From NCBI GenBank assembly GCA_947303825.1, contig CAMYZK010000144.1:1-6719 (forward strand): a DNA stretch of 6,719 bases. Direction: 5' to 3'. The DNA is from an uncultured Prevotella sp. GTDB taxonomy: Bacteria > Bacteroidota > Bacteroidia > Bacteroidales > Bacteroidaceae. Both the position numbers and the translations under genes were made by a program. The notes under the pieces were generated by a model, which was given only the letters and a program-made list of their open reading frames with translations, searched no databases and was not told where the DNA came from. How positions within the stretch are numbered: position 1 is the stretch's first letter; each line of letters starts with the position of its first letter. Shown one piece after another: positions 6,175-6,719 of this stretch.

Positions 6175-6719
6175 TTAATTGCTGTTAGATAATCTTTTCT
6201 TTACAATGCTTTTCTTCTCTATTTTGGGTATGTTTATTTCCGTTCCTGGTTCAAGGGCATCAGTAGCCTTGATGTCGTTGAATACTTCAATATAGCAACT
6301 CATCTCAGCACTGCCGAAGAAGTGCTTTGCTATCTTTTTCACCGTGTCGCCTTTTCTTACTTTCAGCACGCTGTCTAGGCCTGTTATATAATATGCCCCT
6401 TCGCGAGTACGTATGTCCTTGTCGTTGTATTTCTGCCATATAGGAATGTCTTCTTCGGCTATAACTGTGGTAGAAGATGTGTCGGCTGCCACGATTGCTG
6501 TTTCCTGGTCGGTTTGTGTCTTGGCCGTCATTGTAGTGGAAGACTGCTGTTTCTTTGCTGGCGACAGGGAGTCTTTTTCCGATTCATCTCTCAGGAAATA
6601 CCATGCTCCAATGCCTATGCAGCCAATAAGTATTGCAGCCACAGCCCACCATTTCCATTTGCTACGTGACTCGTCTGCATCTTCACCATATTCTTCCTCT
6701 TCAGTGTCTTCAGGAGTGT
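6175..6719 (-). CDS. Single-pass membrane protein with C-terminal LysM-like domain, 5' end outside window
   Basis: The frame is open from the right edge to the TAA at 6175-6177, giving 180 visible residues. A GTG at 6640-6642 could be mistaken for a start, but it lies within the membrane helix and the frame continues upstream without a stop or an ATG, so the true start is beyond the window. Visible order: an acidic stretch (residues 1-16, ten of sixteen D/E), SRSKWKWW (17-24), a membrane helix to about residue 41, a Ser/Thr/Gln-rich linker (about 46-86), then a LysM-like domain (about 116-165; VLKVRKGDTVKKIAKHFFG near its start and LEPGTEINIPK at its end), and a basic tail. The acidic and Lys/Trp flank would be cytosolic and LysM, which binds peptidoglycan, periplasmic. 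It lies 18 nt before moxR and is probably co-transcribed. Bacteroidetes have proteins with an N-terminal HU-like domain, an acidic linker, a membrane helix and LysM; whether this is one cannot be seen. Confidence 0.8.
   Translation of the reverse strand, partial: TPEDTEEEEYGEDADESRSKWKWWAVAAILIGCIGIGAWYFLRDESEKDSLSPAKKQQSSTTMTAKTQTDQETAIVAADTSSTTVIAEEDIPIWQKYNDKDIRTREGAYYITGLDSVLKVRKGDTVKKIAKHFFGSAEMSCYIEVFNDIKATDALEPGTEINIPKIEKKSIVKKRLSNSN

Overview
The window is one continuous, leftward-transcribed (minus strand) gene cluster. It is best explained as the Bat ('Bacteroides aerotolerance') / MoxR-VWA operon of a member of the Bacteroidetes, probably order Bacteroidales and possibly a Prevotella-like organism. 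Three things point that way: the gene order MoxR - DUF58 - BatD-like protein - BatA - BatB - BatC - BatD, exported proteins whose signal peptides end in Ala-Gln, and A-rich leaders with only weak or no Shine-Dalgarno motifs. The genus is an inference; no rRNA or other taxonomic marker is present.

Layout in transcription order (right to left): (1) the 3' part of a gene for a single-pass membrane protein with a C-terminal LysM-like domain (6719-6175, its start lies outside the window); (2) a MoxR-family AAA+ ATPase (6156-5158); (3) a cytosolic DUF58 protein with a VWA-like metal site (5158-4286); (4) a short BatD-like membrane protein with a DUF4381-like cytosolic part (4274-3138); (5) BatA (3134-2130) and (6) BatB (2130-1090), two paralogous membrane-anchored VWA proteins; (7) BatC, a periplasmic TPR protein with a long Gln/Lys/Asp-rich linker (1093-275); (8) the first 74 codons of BatD (224 to the left edge). 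Both end genes are cut by the window.

Five of the seven junctions are overlaps of 1-4 nt or gaps of 3-11 nt, and the other two are 18 and 50 nt. I see no terminator or promoter inside, so the set looks like one transcript with translational coupling. In the general MoxR/VWA model, the ATPase acts on VWA proteins through their metal-ion-dependent adhesion sites (MIDAS). Here one ATPase is paired with three MIDAS-bearing partners (DUF58, BatA, BatB). BatC and the two BatD-like proteins put TPR and Ig-like surfaces in the periplasm. The biochemical output of Bat operons is not settled; aerotolerance, envelope stress and morphology roles have been proposed.

This is a recognisable, widespread system rather than an undescribed one. 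The less ordinary points are the LysM membrane protein directly upstream of moxR, which may be the tail of a larger, possibly HU-LysM type, protein; the compact BatD-like/DUF4381-like hybrid; and the low-complexity linker of BatC. There is no gene-free stretch above 50 nt, and I see no RNA gene, mobile element or CRISPR array.
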